Shown here: positions 11,246 through 23,578 of the stretch, piece after piece | Layout: the number at the start of each line of letters is the position of its first letter | How positions within the stretch are numbered: the first letter of the stretch is position 1 | Source: Platycnemis pennipes | Taxonomy: Eukaryota; Arthropoda; Insecta; Odonata; Platycnemididae | Direction: 5' to 3' | Length of the DNA: 64,000 bases | Assembly (NCBI GenBank): GCA_933228895.1 | Contig: OW121852.1 | Span: forward strand, 58,322,872 to 58,386,871 | Program-made: the position numbers and the translations under genes | Notes under the pieces: generated by a model | Told to the model about the DNA's origin: nothing | Database searches by the model: none | Seen by the model: the letters and a program-made list of their open reading frames with translations, nothing else

Positions 11246-13315
11246 ATGTAGCTTTAAACGAGGTGAAATTAAAATGCATGCGTTAAAAGCTCAAAGATTC
11301 GAATCGATCAAAGAAAATTCGAAATATTCGAAAATACTACACAAGATCAAATATCGAATGTAGCATTTTCAAAGCAATGAATAAATCATGATTCAACTGA
11401 TGAAAACAATAAAACAAAGCAAATAAAGCATGTATTGCTACTTTTTACGCAATGGATGTAACTAGAAGAAAATGTATGCTGAAGAATTACTGAAAAGGTA
11501 GAATGATACGTAAAAATGAAGAGATGAGTGGAACAAACAAAGATTACGCGTTCATTATTCTATCTACATCCACGCAATACCCTGCAAGCCAACGCGATGG
11601 TGTTTGGCAGAGGTTGAAGATCACCAAACAAACACTATTGATATGCAACTATCTAAGTTAAATCAAAATTCCAAAATAGGGTCGTACGAGAGGAAATGTA
11701 CAGGGTGTATCCAACAATGTTTTACATTTCTTTAGCCAGAGACGGTTCAAATGCATAAGAACATTCGGTAAAATTTCCATATTGATTCTGTGGTGCGAGT
11801 TAATGAAACAACGGAGAGAGGGAGAGGCTTAAATATAGAATTATATAACGAAGACTCCGTTTGTGGACGGTGCCACGACCCCACTCTTCTCAATAACGGA
11901 GGGAAAGGGCTGGTCCTCAGACACAAAGTGTTGAACAACAACAAGCTTCAAAAGGGGGGTGGAAAGGAGCGACCAATCCCGATTTCCTTTCTTTCTCCCA
12001 CTACTTACGCATCCAATACGAAAGGGAACGAGCGAAGCAAGCACTCGGGGTATGTTACCGTGTTGCGGGGTGGGGATCCTAAGGAATGAGGGTGACATTC
12101 CGGAGGCCCGCGTGTTAAAAAAAGGGGGGATAGTCGGTTGGTTGCGGCGGGACTTGCTCCACCAACAGGGGGAGAGAGAGAGGGGTGTCGGATGGGTTGC
12201 ATCGAGGGCGGGTCGAGATGAGTGGGAAAGATAAAGCCAGTCCGACGAGAGCTCAAGCATGGGGGAGGGACTACGGTGTAAGGATGGGGATGAATATTCA
12301 TGGGAAGAATTCAAACCGATTCAGCGCTCTCTTCCGAAACGACCCGACGCGAAGCAACCTCTCCTCCCCTTGCACTACACACTCCCATCCACCACACTCC
12401 TGGTTCGTTATCTACCCGCGGAGACGCCGCTATCGTTTTGCGGCAGAGGGAGTCCACTCGCTACTATTCCATTTGTACCCTGGGATAAAGAGGGATTGCA
12501 ACCCGAGCACTTGAGCCCGAAAGTGAATTTATTCGGGGAACCAGCGGGTGGAAGCGGGGTGGAGAGAGAGACAGAGGGAGAAGGACGGCGGAGCGGTCAC
12601 ATGTTGAGCGAGGAAAAGGGGGTCGTAGCGTATTGAACTGCAAATTAAAATTGGACGGTTGGATCCAGACAATTGCTAATGACGAAATGGCAATATTGAT
12701 TCGAAAATTGGAATAAGTGATGAGCGCCTGAAACAATGGATGGTAAGAGATGGAGAACATAGACGTTTTATTGAAGAGTTGAAGACACATTGACTTTGAG
12801 GAATAAGGCTTTCATACCCTGTTTTGGAGCCTTATGAATACCACACTCACATATCACTACTCATAACAATTAGGCCAGACTCTATAAACTTTGGTTCGAA
12901 GTGTGTTCTTTATAATAGCAGTGATAAATCTAAATACCAATCAGCCTAAGATACTACAAACTTCATTAGAAGCGAATATTCAGAAACTACAATATCAAAA
13001 TACTAAGATTGCCGGATAAATTTCATAAAAACATGCCTGAATAAATAGATCAAACTTCTTTGGTTAATGAACAGACCTTCATTTACATAACGTACATGGC
13101 CTGTAGTTTGTGCAATCATATAAGAGAAAATACAAAAGGATCACGACGATCCATCCAATCAGCACCTCGATTTCTTCGTGACGGTTTTTATGAAATGGTG
13201 AATCAAATATTGCAAAAGTGAAACTATATCTCTGAAATTCTGTACTGTTGTATTTGTTTCTATAACTATTTGAACATGATTAATAAAGTAAAAAACCTTC
13301 CTTAGATGTAGTACT
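11246..13315. other. No recognisable gene; contains GC-rich block 11.95-12.62 kb
   Basis: Most is AT-rich. From about 11950 to 12620 the DNA turns GC- and CpG-rich with purine/pyrimidine strand skew. This opens several overlapping frames on both strands (for example 12259-12636 plus and 11841-12314 minus). None resembles a protein family and they contradict each other. The block could be a CpG-rich regulatory region or an unidentified repeat. Confidence 0.4.
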
Positions 13316-13317
13316 GT

Positions 13318-13392
13318 CCACAATTTATTTGAAAAAGACTACTCGTGTTTCTCGACTACTCGTCTTGAAAAAGACTACTCGTCATCATCAGG
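13318..13392 (-). ncRNA. Penelope-like 3' end with hammerhead-like core (expanded)
   Basis: On the minus strand CCTGATGATG (CTGATGA core at 13391-13385) is followed by repeats of GACGAGTAGTC and then GAGAAACAC (GAAAC at 13351-13347). The 18-base unit TTGAAAAAGACTACTCGT occurs twice on the plus strand (13329-13346 and 13365-13382), so stem II has apparently been expanded by a 36-bp tandem duplication. The following bases (AAATAAATTGTGG and a later TTTTTTACT) match the tail found in the palindrome at 36.7 kb, indicating the same element family. The upstream C/T-rich tract at 13440-13560 (minus strand) resembles that preceding the 7.17-kb copy. Confidence 0.5.
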
Positions 13393-16300
13393 TCTGATTT
13401 GAAAACACAAAATTTGAGGCGTATATAAACATGAACAAACAGAGGGGGAGGGGAGTGAAACAATGCAATGGAGAGGTTGGGAGGTGGGAGGAGTGGGGGT
13501 TAACAAGCGAGGACAGGATTATTGGTGGGATAGGGACAGGATTGGGAGTGACAGTCAAAATTATTTGAACATGGTCTGATGGTGGATATCGTAGCGCATA
13601 CCAATCCCATGTATTAAAAAAATGAAATTGCTTGAATAATTAAAACTCCTAATTTATTTTTAGAGCTTTAGCTTAAAAGACTTGGCAAGGTGTTATTCAG
13701 AGCCTTGTGATTTTTAAAAATAGCAGCGCAAAAAAATGCACTATATTCAATGTGCAGACCATACTTTGATTTATTCTTGTCGTTAGTTTGAAAAAAATCT
13801 ATCAGTATTTTTTACAAAAGAATTATCAAGATTGGTAAAATTTTGTGATTTTTGATTTTTCATCGTCTATGAATAAGTAAATCGGTGTCCATATGTTGTA
13901 GCTGCTGACACCGATGTTATCCAAGACGTTTCTTGGTATATTAGTGTCATTAGCACTGCCATAGTGCATTCAACAACAAAGTGATAAACATTTATTTTAA
14001 TTCTTTCATTCCCCCTCTTTATTCGTCCCTGGAACTTCGGAAGCAATGGAAATTAGGGCAAATTGACATAGGTAAAAATAAATAAATCACATTTCTACCA
14101 TATCCCAAATCTTTTCTACCCAAATGCATTAGGCTCTAATTTCCATTTAAAAAATCGATTTCTGAATTATGGGATGTGCAACACAGAATTGATTAGGCAT
14201 AATTCAATCTCAAAGAGAAGTCATTATTTGCATTGGTAAGGAATGTGAGGACCAATGAGAGTTCACCACGGACGGATCTGACCAAAGCAACAATCAAAAT
14301 GAAGCCGCTGCGAATAGCTCGGGTGCATTGATGGCTCCCTACACAGTAGGATATGATACCAGCATGCTGCGCGCGTCGTCTACATTCAAGGATACTTGTA
14401 CGTCGTCTTGTCTCAAGGATTTTCCCGCTTGAGTACTTTACTTGGTCAAAATTAAAAACATGAACATATCTTACAGTCGAAACATATAGCGAAGGGAGTA
14501 AAAATATGGGGAGATAGAAGCTCTCAGCCTAATTTAATAAAAAATTAGTTTAAAAACGAGAACCCTGTATTCCCGAAGAAATAATGTCGAACAAATTGAA
14601 ACTTGTGAAGAATGAATAGTGACAAAACACCTCTTGCGTTTAAAAACATGACATTACGAATGCCTCGTTTTATATGATGGCAAAAAAAATTCATTTCTTA
14701 AAAGGTACAATTTCAGAATCAAAGAGTTCATCATTTACGGCCATTTGAGGATGGAGCGGAAAAAAACGTCATTTTCTCGAAATGAAATGACGCTGCATGA
14801 GACACCTATCGACCAAAAAATCGATTCGCGATGGTTTCGAAAAAATAAAGTTAAAAATAATCAAAAACACTCTGTAAAGAATTGTCATTTACTGTACTCT
14901 GAGTGTCCGAAAAATGAATAATATTCCACCGCAGAGATGCAGACAATGCGATGACGGAGTAAAGTACGCCGAGCCGTAAAATAAATCTTCGAATACAAAG
15001 GCAGAACAATGTTCACAAATGAATTTGGAGTTCGTCTCGTCTCGCCAATTCCATCATGCAATGAGCATAACTATTTGATGGCGACGATAAAAAATTCTCT
15101 TTTGCGAGCAAAACCTTGCAAAAGCAAAACGCCTAACTATGGTGCCCAACGGTCACCAGATTTTTCGTGAACGATAAATGGAGGCTAACTCAGAAAAAGA
15201 GTTACATTCAAAACGTATTCAAAATCATTTTGCCTTACATATCAGAAAGACGCATCCAGCCTTCCAACAAAATTTTATTCAAGCAGCAAAAAACAAATCA
15301 ACTTTTAATGATTCCGAAATCACTACCTTCCGTCGGTTAACATATCTATCGGCACATCGGCATCTCGAAATATTTCCAGTCATGGAGGTAAGTGATAGCG
15401 ACTATTTTAATAATGACATGCGAAGAATGCAAATAGTAAAGTATGTAAGAGAAAAGAGGGATGTAATATTGAATAGCTGTTTGAAGAATACACTGAAGTG
15501 CTACGTCGGACCTATCATCGGAACGATGACAAGTCATGATAATTGAAATTTTCCGATATCAGTCGCCAATATACCACGAATTTAATTCCATGATAGATGA
15601 TCACTGTGAATGTCACGGTAGAGTTCACTGTGTCAATATCTGAACTATGACTGAAATTCATGGGTGTGCAAACACATGAGAATTCATTGTCATACTTCCG
15701 AAGGGATAGGTATTATGAGAAGAGATATTTTTCTCTTTCGAAAGCCCATTGCTCGCCTCGGTCGTTCCGTAGATGACTCGCCATGGGAATAAAAGCAAAG
15801 CGAAAGAGCCATAGCACATGAATCCATAATATGACAGCAAACGCCGATAAAAACTAACCACAACGAAGGGCTATGTGTTTTATTTTTTCCACTTGGAAAA
15901 CGCTTCGAATGACGCATTAAAAAGTTCGGCCTTTTCCACTCTTAACTCCAGAGCCAGCAGCTGCCACATGAATAATTATAATTACCTTTAAATTATCCCG
16001 TGAATTCCAGTATTAACGGCAAAGAAAAGAAAATAATATTCCAAGGGGAAATTCCTTATAAATGACATTCATTATTCAGAAACTGAATATTTTTCCGAAT
16101 AGCATCACGCGAAAATATTCAATAAATTCATGAAGTATCCCTGAACGTTGTTAGCAACTATTTTGATATAAAATAAAAGACTTATTTACTTAAAGGTCTT
16201 TTCATTCAACAACTGGAATGTGACTAGATGAGGTAACAATTTATTAATGTCAAAATCTAAAGTCAAGTTTTAAAAAAAAGAAAATGGAAACAGACACGAA

Positions 16301-19300
16301 TTAGAAACGAGTCGGTATTTTAAAATAACGATTTGACGTAATATATTAATACTAATGAGATGTGAGGTGACCTTTGATATTATCGGATTTAAATCAGTTT
16401 TGAGGGGTCAAGATTTTCTTAAATACCACAATACAAATCAAATTCCATAACCTCATCAACGACATGCACACGACATCGGAAAATATCAATGTCACCACAA
16501 ATAAAAAATAACCCCACGAATGCTTACAATCAGAAATTCATACATAAATAGCCAACACTTTTTCCGTTTTGCACATAAACCCATATGCATATGTATACGC
16601 CTACGTTCATTTCAAAATAGCAGCACAACAAGAATAACTTTAAACGTATATTATTACTGTACGTATGCTAAAATTATACTAGAACGAACATTTTTTCGTT
16701 CAGAAGGTCTATTCAAGTAATTTGACTTGGTCTCTCAACTTCGTGGGCGACTATAACTACACAACTCAGATTACTTAAAGTAATTTTATTAAAAGTCCAA
16801 GATAAAATGAAGTACATAGGGAACGCAAACACTTGTTAGTCACGGGCCTACGTACGCTACTCATTAAATATGATGTAGGAAGCCTAAAGGAGCAACAAGA
16901 TTAGGTAACGATCAAAAAATATGCGAAACAATAAACTCTGCTTCACTGAGATCGCAGACGGGGTGAAACTTCAGTGTCCACCTTTTTAATGTAGACCTTA
17001 GAAGAACGATGAGACAATGAGCAATACAAAAGAATAAGATTGTAAAGTAATGTGACTCAGAGAGTCAATGTTTGGGAGAGGCAGGCAGATTGGAATACGG
17101 AAACCATCACGAGATACACGAAATCCGACTACGGGGTGACGGAAACAATTCGTTTATTCACCAAAATCCAACGAAATTTATAGGAAAAAAAATATCCTGA
17201 TATTGGGGTGATTCATTTTTCCTCTAGAATAAGGCACCAAATTGAAAATCAATAACGAAGCACCGGACTGAGAATCGCTTGCAACAAAGCGAAATCAATC
17301 GAAACTGTGAAACAATCGGAGGAGTTATGCAGGTCGAGATGCTAAGTAAATCAAATCAGTATCGAAGTTTTATGTTATATACGTATAAGCGATCAAACTA
17401 CTTTGAAGCTGATGGATTGTGGAACTAAAGTAAACTTCACTCCTCCTCAACTGGCTGCATAGAGGAATAAGCGATCCGTCACCCTAACCAACATCCTATC
17501 TTAAAAAGAAGGTATTTTATTCCTCTCATTTCATATGCATGCTAAAATCTACAACTTTTTTGTAATTCCTGGAAAAAAAACTATTTTATTCAACAAGGGT
17601 CTCTCCATCTATCTGATATTTGACAGTGAACGGCGCCGATGCCTAAATTATGAAAGTACCCACTAGTTTCCATCAAACGATGCTCCAAAAAACCAAAACA
17701 GAAATAGCTACACTGGTCTACTCGAAGAGATAACAATGTATCATCGAATCAAAACCATGATGAAGAAAAATGAAAATCAGTAATACACTTACAGCACAGG
17801 GAGGTCGTTGAAGGCTTAAAATGGATAACGAGGCTCTGTTACTTCAAATAGGTAGCGACTCACCTGAAAGGAGATAAGAACAGCACATTAGTTAATTATT
17901 GGCAGAGAAACATATAAATCGCAATACGCATGAATTCCACCTAAAATTAAAAAAAACCGCGAACCTAACAACACTATTTATAGTGTGTGTATAGTGTGTG
18001 ATGTAGTGTGATAGGTATCTATTCCGGCCAAAATATTATATTACAGTGAGGAAATATTTGTATGGACTACCACAGCGCATTCGAGAATACAATGAATTAG
18101 CAAAATAAAATAATTTTCCCCTGACACAGAAGGGCACAATGACCTCTCCAAAGTAACCTTTCCTCCCACATCGTCTTGTATTCTCTTCACTTGCATAATG
18201 CAAAAACATGGAGTGTGGCTGTTGACCCCAAATATTATAAAGTTGAAAAGTATAACGGTAATTAACTATAAAAGTACACAGTTTACAACTTAAACTAACA
18301 GTTAAATAATCTTTATAAGTTACCCTTTCATTTGAAATCATATTCAAATTCGTTAAATATTACCACCAATCATAAACAAAAAAAGAGGCATATGATGACC
18401 ATGGCACGGCTTCAACAGCAGCAATTAATAGCACAGTCGAGAATTCAGATATCACGTGAAATTGTCTTTATCTAAGTCACTGTCCTGCACTAGTAATAAA
18501 TATGTCAGTCAAAGACACGATGATACCATTCTTCGAGATATCTCATATATTGCGAAGGAAATACCTCACATTTGGGTGAGGTAAAGCTGTTCCGAAAATT
18601 CCACGTGAACAATTTACAGCTCGCGAGTGGGTGCTGATAGGGAATTTCAGGAATGTGAGCGAATAACCTGTCTCTACCTTAATTTTCCTACCGAGCGCAC
18701 ATCACTGTTGAGCGTTATAAACGTGAGTGATCTCCCGTAGTCAGCCCCCATGCAAAAGAGAAGGGAGGAAGGGAATGAATACATCATAAATTGAACAAAA
18801 GAAGACATTCTCAAACGGCAACCGCATCCGCCCGCGTACTACACGCTCACGAAGAAGGGCACACGTCTCATGCGTTCCAAGAACCATTATTCCGGACTCC
18901 GAAACCCTCATCACGATTGGGTCTGACCCAAAGGATCCAAAAACCGATTTCTTTGCGCTAAAGGGCAGCTCGGAACCACTGAGCTCACTTTCAAAGGCCG
19001 TTCCGCGAAACTCAGAAACGATCCCGAACACTTTAGCCACCGTCACGTTCGGAAATATTCCTCGTGGGAGGGGTATAGCAGAAACATAGAAAGAGAGGTT
19101 AAAAGGAAAGGGTTAAGGGATTCCCATTGTTCGTGTCCAGAGATGGAGGAGGGGCTTGTTTGGGGACGGGAGGCGAGGATGGGATAGGTATATATATAAT
19201 GGTTTCCGTCCCACTCTCGCCTACGCCTTCATTGGTTTCAGGAGCCAGGGTTTTCCGGCATAAAAACATAGCTTCACAAGCCCGGAGAAATCTACGACCA

Positions 19301-19853
19301 GGTTAAGACAGTTTCGGGCTCTTTCAAATCCCGAACCAAAAATCATAGTTTGAGGACGGAAGGAGATAACCTTAAACCTAAAATATAAGTCTGGTTACAC
19401 CCTCCCGTGCGCAGAAAAAGTGCAAAAAAGTTACCGAGACATTTCAATATTATTATTCTCTTTCACTTTTAATTGCCTTATACTTATTTAAACGCATTCA
19501 CATGGGTGCATGGCCGATGGATAAAAATGGAAAGAGGATAGGACACACGTGAGACGTTTTGACAGAAGGAATGATGATTGAGAGACTATAAAGAAAGGTA
19601 AATCACAGTCGTAATAAGCACGTCCATTGAGAATAAACATTGGCAAAGGAGCAAAAAAGCCAAAGCTGCGAACCCATTAAATTAGAATATGACTTCTTAA
19701 ATACCTTATGTGAGGATTGTATTTATTTCTAAATAGCCTGTCTCATCGGGCAACGTGAAAAAGTCACTTAATATAACGTACTACGATTGCAGTACGTTAC
19801 CCTGTAGCTCTTCAATGCAGACGAAATTAACGGGGTCTTAAGGTCTATAAAAG
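13393..19853. other. Long stretch without a recognisable gene
   Basis: AT-rich DNA. The longest frame, 15178-15546 (plus, 122 codons), has no signal peptide, transmembrane segment or domain I recognise; its overlap with opposite-strand frames suggests chance. A short TG-rich simple tract lies at about 17978-18015. GC-richer sequence at 18600-19200 holds the frame 18741-19046 (minus), also unrecognised. I see no transposon ends. Confidence 0.4.
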
Positions 19854-20048
19854 TACAGTAAAACCTCTCTAAGGCGGCCACTGCCGGTTCCAGAAAAAAG
19901 TGGCCGTTTGGAGGGGTGACCGCTAAATAGGGGCTTTCAGAATAAATTACATAAAATACTTACATATGTTCATTTCTAAAATTATTGTATTAAAGTTTAT
20001 TTTTAATAAAATTTTATTTCATATTCAGCTAACAAATAGGGTTTATAA

Positions 20049-21580
20049 TTACTTTTTGAAAAAACCTGTCAAAGTACTTTGTTTCAATTGGCTACATTTT
20101 CTTTTAATTAATGCATTTTCTAGACAATTTTGGAGATTTTCATAGGACTCCATTGAATTTTCATTGAAATCCTTGTCAATTTTTTGGAAGAATGATTTTA
20201 ATTTTAATAGTGAATCTAATCCTTCCTTTACACTCATCTCAGTGATATTTTCATTTTCCACTTCTTCCTCTTCACTATCGCATATGTCTGCATCTAATAA
20301 AGAAAGAAACAGCTTGTTATGAATGATCTCTTGGTTTGATGAAATTCGTAAGACTTCGAAAGAAAAATGAAACAACCCTTACCTTTGCCACCAATGCGAG
20401 ACTCCCAATTTCCATCCAAGTCATCGTAGCACTCTACATTCGCATCTTCTGTGGTATCGTATGATATTCGTGCAGTCGACGCCAACATTTGGAGCTCCTG
20501 GTGCAGTGCATTGTTGCCATCAGAGCTGCAGGGAATTTCCTCTTCACAGTTTTCACCTGCTATTATTCCACAAGAAACAAAGCACTTCCTGATGGTTTCC
20601 TTCTCGACTTCTTTCCATGCCGATTTTGACCATGACACAGCCTCTCCCACATTGATTTTTTTGGTGAGATCACTAACACATGAAGCGTCGTCCATCATTG
20701 CCAGTAGGCTGCGTAGAACCTTTCGCCGGTATCTCAGTTTAAAAGATTGAATAATCCCCTGATCTAGGGGTTGAAGGCGAGCTGTTGTGTTTGGCGGTAA
20801 AAACTGATGTTTCACATTCGAAAGATGTATTTTTCGATGACAAGGGGCGTTATCTAAAAATAAAATAACCTTTCTTCCTTGTTGGATCATCTTTTTATTC
20901 AAGGCACGTAACCATTCTTCATAAATTGCAGAAGTCATCCACGATTTACTATTTGCACACCACTTCACGCCAAGAAGATCCATGTTAACGTTTTTAAAGC
21001 ACCGTGGCCTAAGTGCTCTTCGAATTACTAATAGGGTCTTGTTCGGAATGGCTCTGTAAAAAAGACCAGTTTCGTCCATATTAAAAATGTCTCTGGCCTC
21101 ATAACCCTCCACAATAGACGACACTCTCAATTTCCATTCCTTAACAGTCTCTGGAGAAACATCTCCTCCTTCACCACTAATTGATCTAAAAACAATATTG
21201 TTCCTGGTTCGGAAACGTTCCAACCAACCATTACTAGCTGCAAATCCCTCAATCTGAAGTTGATTTGCAATGTCCAAAGCTTTCTGTTGCAGTATTGGAC
21301 CACTAACCGGCAAATATTTTGCTCTGGCACACTTAAACCATTCATATAACCTATCATTAACTTCACTAAACTTCTGATCTCTCTTCCTTTTTATCCCTCG
21401 ATTCTTGTTGTCCTCCCACTCTTGTAGAATAGTGTCCCTGTTTTTAATGATAACGTTTATCTGTGTCCTTCCGCACTTAAATTTTTCGGCAATTTTCCTT
21501 GCTGACATCCCATTATCACTGTCAAAAATAACACTTCTTCTCTCTTCTAAAGACAACACCACTTTGCTTCTGCTGCTCAT
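20049..21580 (-). CDS. Tigger/pogo-type transposase, spliced, internally shortened
   Basis: Cut-and-paste transposase of the pogo/Tigger branch of Tc1/mariner. I chose the ATG at 21580-21578 (MSSRSK); an open frame extends to 21637 but adds only residues foreign to the family. Exon one (21580-20383) joins exon two (20293-20049) through a GT-AG intron, giving 480 codons plus stop. Residues 1-60 form the first helix-turn-helix (MSARKIAEKFKCGRTQ) and about 70-130 the CENP-B-type second one. Catalytic aspartates are D169 (MDETGLF), D243 (FLDNAPCH) and D273 (QPLDQG), with 29 residues between the last two. The C-terminus is acidic and ends in TLTGFFKK. Between KTLLV (185) and RPRCFKN (191) roughly 30-40 residues usual for the family are missing in frame, so catalysis is doubtful. 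Confidence 0.85.
20294..20382 (-). other. Predicted 89-bp intron in Tigger transposase
   Basis: On the minus strand exon one ends GGCAAAG and the intron begins GTAAGGG (from 20382). The intron ends with a pyrimidine tract TTTCTTTCTTTATTAG, and exon two starts ATGCAGAC (20293). The TAG of the acceptor is the stop that closes the unspliced frame. Splicing restores one frame into the acidic C-terminal domain (DADICDSEEEE), so the phase fits. Confidence 0.75.
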
Positions 21581-22082
21581 TTCGCAATCCACTGCCAAAT
21601 CTTCCGTAAGCTCCAACCGCCCAACACACCGTGCCAATCGCGAATACGTTTGATATTTTGCCTCCTTTGCTGGAGGTGTCGGACCGGAAGCAGAAATAGG
21701 AAGCAGCTTACAATGTAAGTCGCTTATAAGTAAGCTCGTAAGTATAATCGAGGAACGGACAGATGGTCCCCGATATTCCCTTCGTCAGAGGGAACGAAGC
21801 AATGTAATGCCTTGTCAATGTAAGTGTATCAAGTGTAAATGTTAGCATGGGCAATAAAGTTCCTCTAAGGCCAATCAGAGAGATATTTGAATTTGAGATT
21901 TCATGGAAGTGGCCGTATGTTGTTGTTACGCTCTGGCCGCTGGTCGGGAAGAGAGGTGACCGCTGAATAGGGGGTAATTTTTCAAGGGGAAGATAGGGTA
22001 AACCATTCCGTTCTGGGGAAAAATGGCCGTTTACAGGGGTGACCGCTGAATAGAGGTGGCCGTTTAGAGAGGTTTTACTGTA

Positions 22083-23484
22083 CATTACTGGCATATGGGA
22101 CAGGTATGTCAGCATAAAGGAGCTATCGATAATACGAAGCTAAGACGAATCTTAAACTGCGAACTAGACACGTCAAGAAACAGGACTGTGTTGAAGGACT
22201 CTGAATACGGTATTTAATAGAATCCACTGCATATCTACATATACTATTGTTACATTATACTATTGTATAAAGGGTATTTCGAGGGAAGTTGGGGAAAGAA
22301 GACTGGTAAGAGGCGCAGAAAAACGACGGCTAGTCTGGAGAGCATGATGGCGGGTAGGAACTGAAAAAGGACATTATTTGAGATATAGGGGTCGTGGAAG
22401 ATCTGATTACCCATCAAAACCTACAATAACCGGTAGAATACGAAGAATAATAATAATGTTTAGTACTATGTCCTTCCAAACCAAAATGTTTTCAGTAAAA
22501 CAAACCATATACGAAAACTGCACTGATTATAGATACTTCCGGCCAGAATTTATATTACCCACCAGTTCCCTTTCTCTTCGAAATGGGGAAAAATTGAAAT
22601 TTGATACTCTTTAAACCTTGGCGAAATGGCAACTCTCAAATAGTGTACTGAGTTATGACTCTCGGCGGCTCATTTCGACCTATATAACACCGCAAGGTCT
22701 TCACAAGAGCCTGAGTAGTTTTCCACCCCAAGCCCTTAAACCAAATCGACATTTCCCATCTCATTTATGATTCATGGAGGTGTAAAGAAGGTCCTACTCC
22801 CTCCATTATAACCCCCAGCTAAGAGGTAGATTTTCACACATTTCAGCTACTCCGGGCGCCACCTTGATGTGAATTGCTTGCCACCGCGACCAAACACGCC
22901 CGGAAGGTGATATATATGTTTACAAAAGACACGAGGGCATGAATTTTTTTATCTGAGGACACGCACAACAGTGGGGAGATGGAGAATGGCACTCGGGCAT
23001 GCTCGGAAATTTCAGCGCTGAAATTTACGAAAATGATTCAGTGGAGGAATCGGTAGAAAAAAATATTAACGACCATAGGAAAAGGAGCTGAAGGACAATG
23101 GGGGGTTAGGCGGTGACAAATGACAAATTTGGAGCTCTAGCTCCTTTTACTCACTCAAAGTCCATTTCCTATATCTAAACGCTATATTCCCCCCTTCGCA
23201 ATTCACAAAAAGGTATGAATACTCTAAAATAAATCCATGATAAACACAAGGGAAAAGTTGGAACTAGAGAACGCAGCCCACTCAATTGAAATTTGTTCCC
23301 ATTTAGTGAATGAAATGGAATTCTTTGTATCGCCTAACAGACTGAGTAGCTGGTGACGAGCCGAATGCACTAAAATTGGCAACGTGGATTAGGATTTAAA
23401 TTTCGACTACCTCAACTCACAAAGTATATTACTTTGCAATAAAATTGCAAACAATACGGTGAAAGAATTCTCTGTAGCAATTTC
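22083..23484. other. No recognisable gene
   Basis: Unique-looking AT-rich DNA between the Tigger element and the hAT remnant. I looked here for the missing downstream half of the LINE reverse transcriptase (a YADD-type motif on the minus strand) and for the left hAT end, and saw neither. Confidence 0.45.
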
Positions 23485-23525
23485 GATAGTAGGAACTAGA
23501 ACTGGGAGTTCTACTTCCTACTATC
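23485..23525. repeat. 19-bp hairpin with GGG loop
   Basis: Positions 23485-23503 and 23507-23525 are reverse complements with a single mismatch, separated only by GGG. It lies just beyond the decayed hAT reading frame (56 bp after its last stop, on the minus strand), so it may belong to the hAT 3' terminal region. Confidence 0.8.
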
Positions 23526-23578
23526 ACGACTTATTATTCACTTATTATTTAATGACACATTGAACATGAACACCTTTA

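Larger units (their letters stand above)
19856..22080 (-). mobile_element. Complete Tigger/pogo DNA transposon (2225 bp)
   Basis: The ends are CAGTAAAACCTCTCTAA (19856-19872) and its exact reverse complement (22064-22080), each followed inward by a near match (GCGGCCAC / ACGGCCAC). The element is flanked by TA at 19854-19855 and 22081-22082, the Tc1/mariner/pogo target duplication. A pogo-type transposase is encoded on the minus strand. Subterminal GTGGCCGTTT...GGTGACCGCT motifs occur at 19903-19930, about 21954-21972 and 22025-22053 in the same orientation. The intact borders suggest a moderately young insertion. Confidence 0.93.

Noticed and set aside
11841..12636. Overlapping open frames of 91-157 codons on both strands
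   Set aside because: They overlap in four or more frames in skewed GC-rich DNA, show low-complexity composition, and match no family; typical of chance frames.
15178..15546. 122-codon plus-strand frame
   Set aside because: No domain, signal or membrane pattern, no neighbouring exons with splice sites that I could support.
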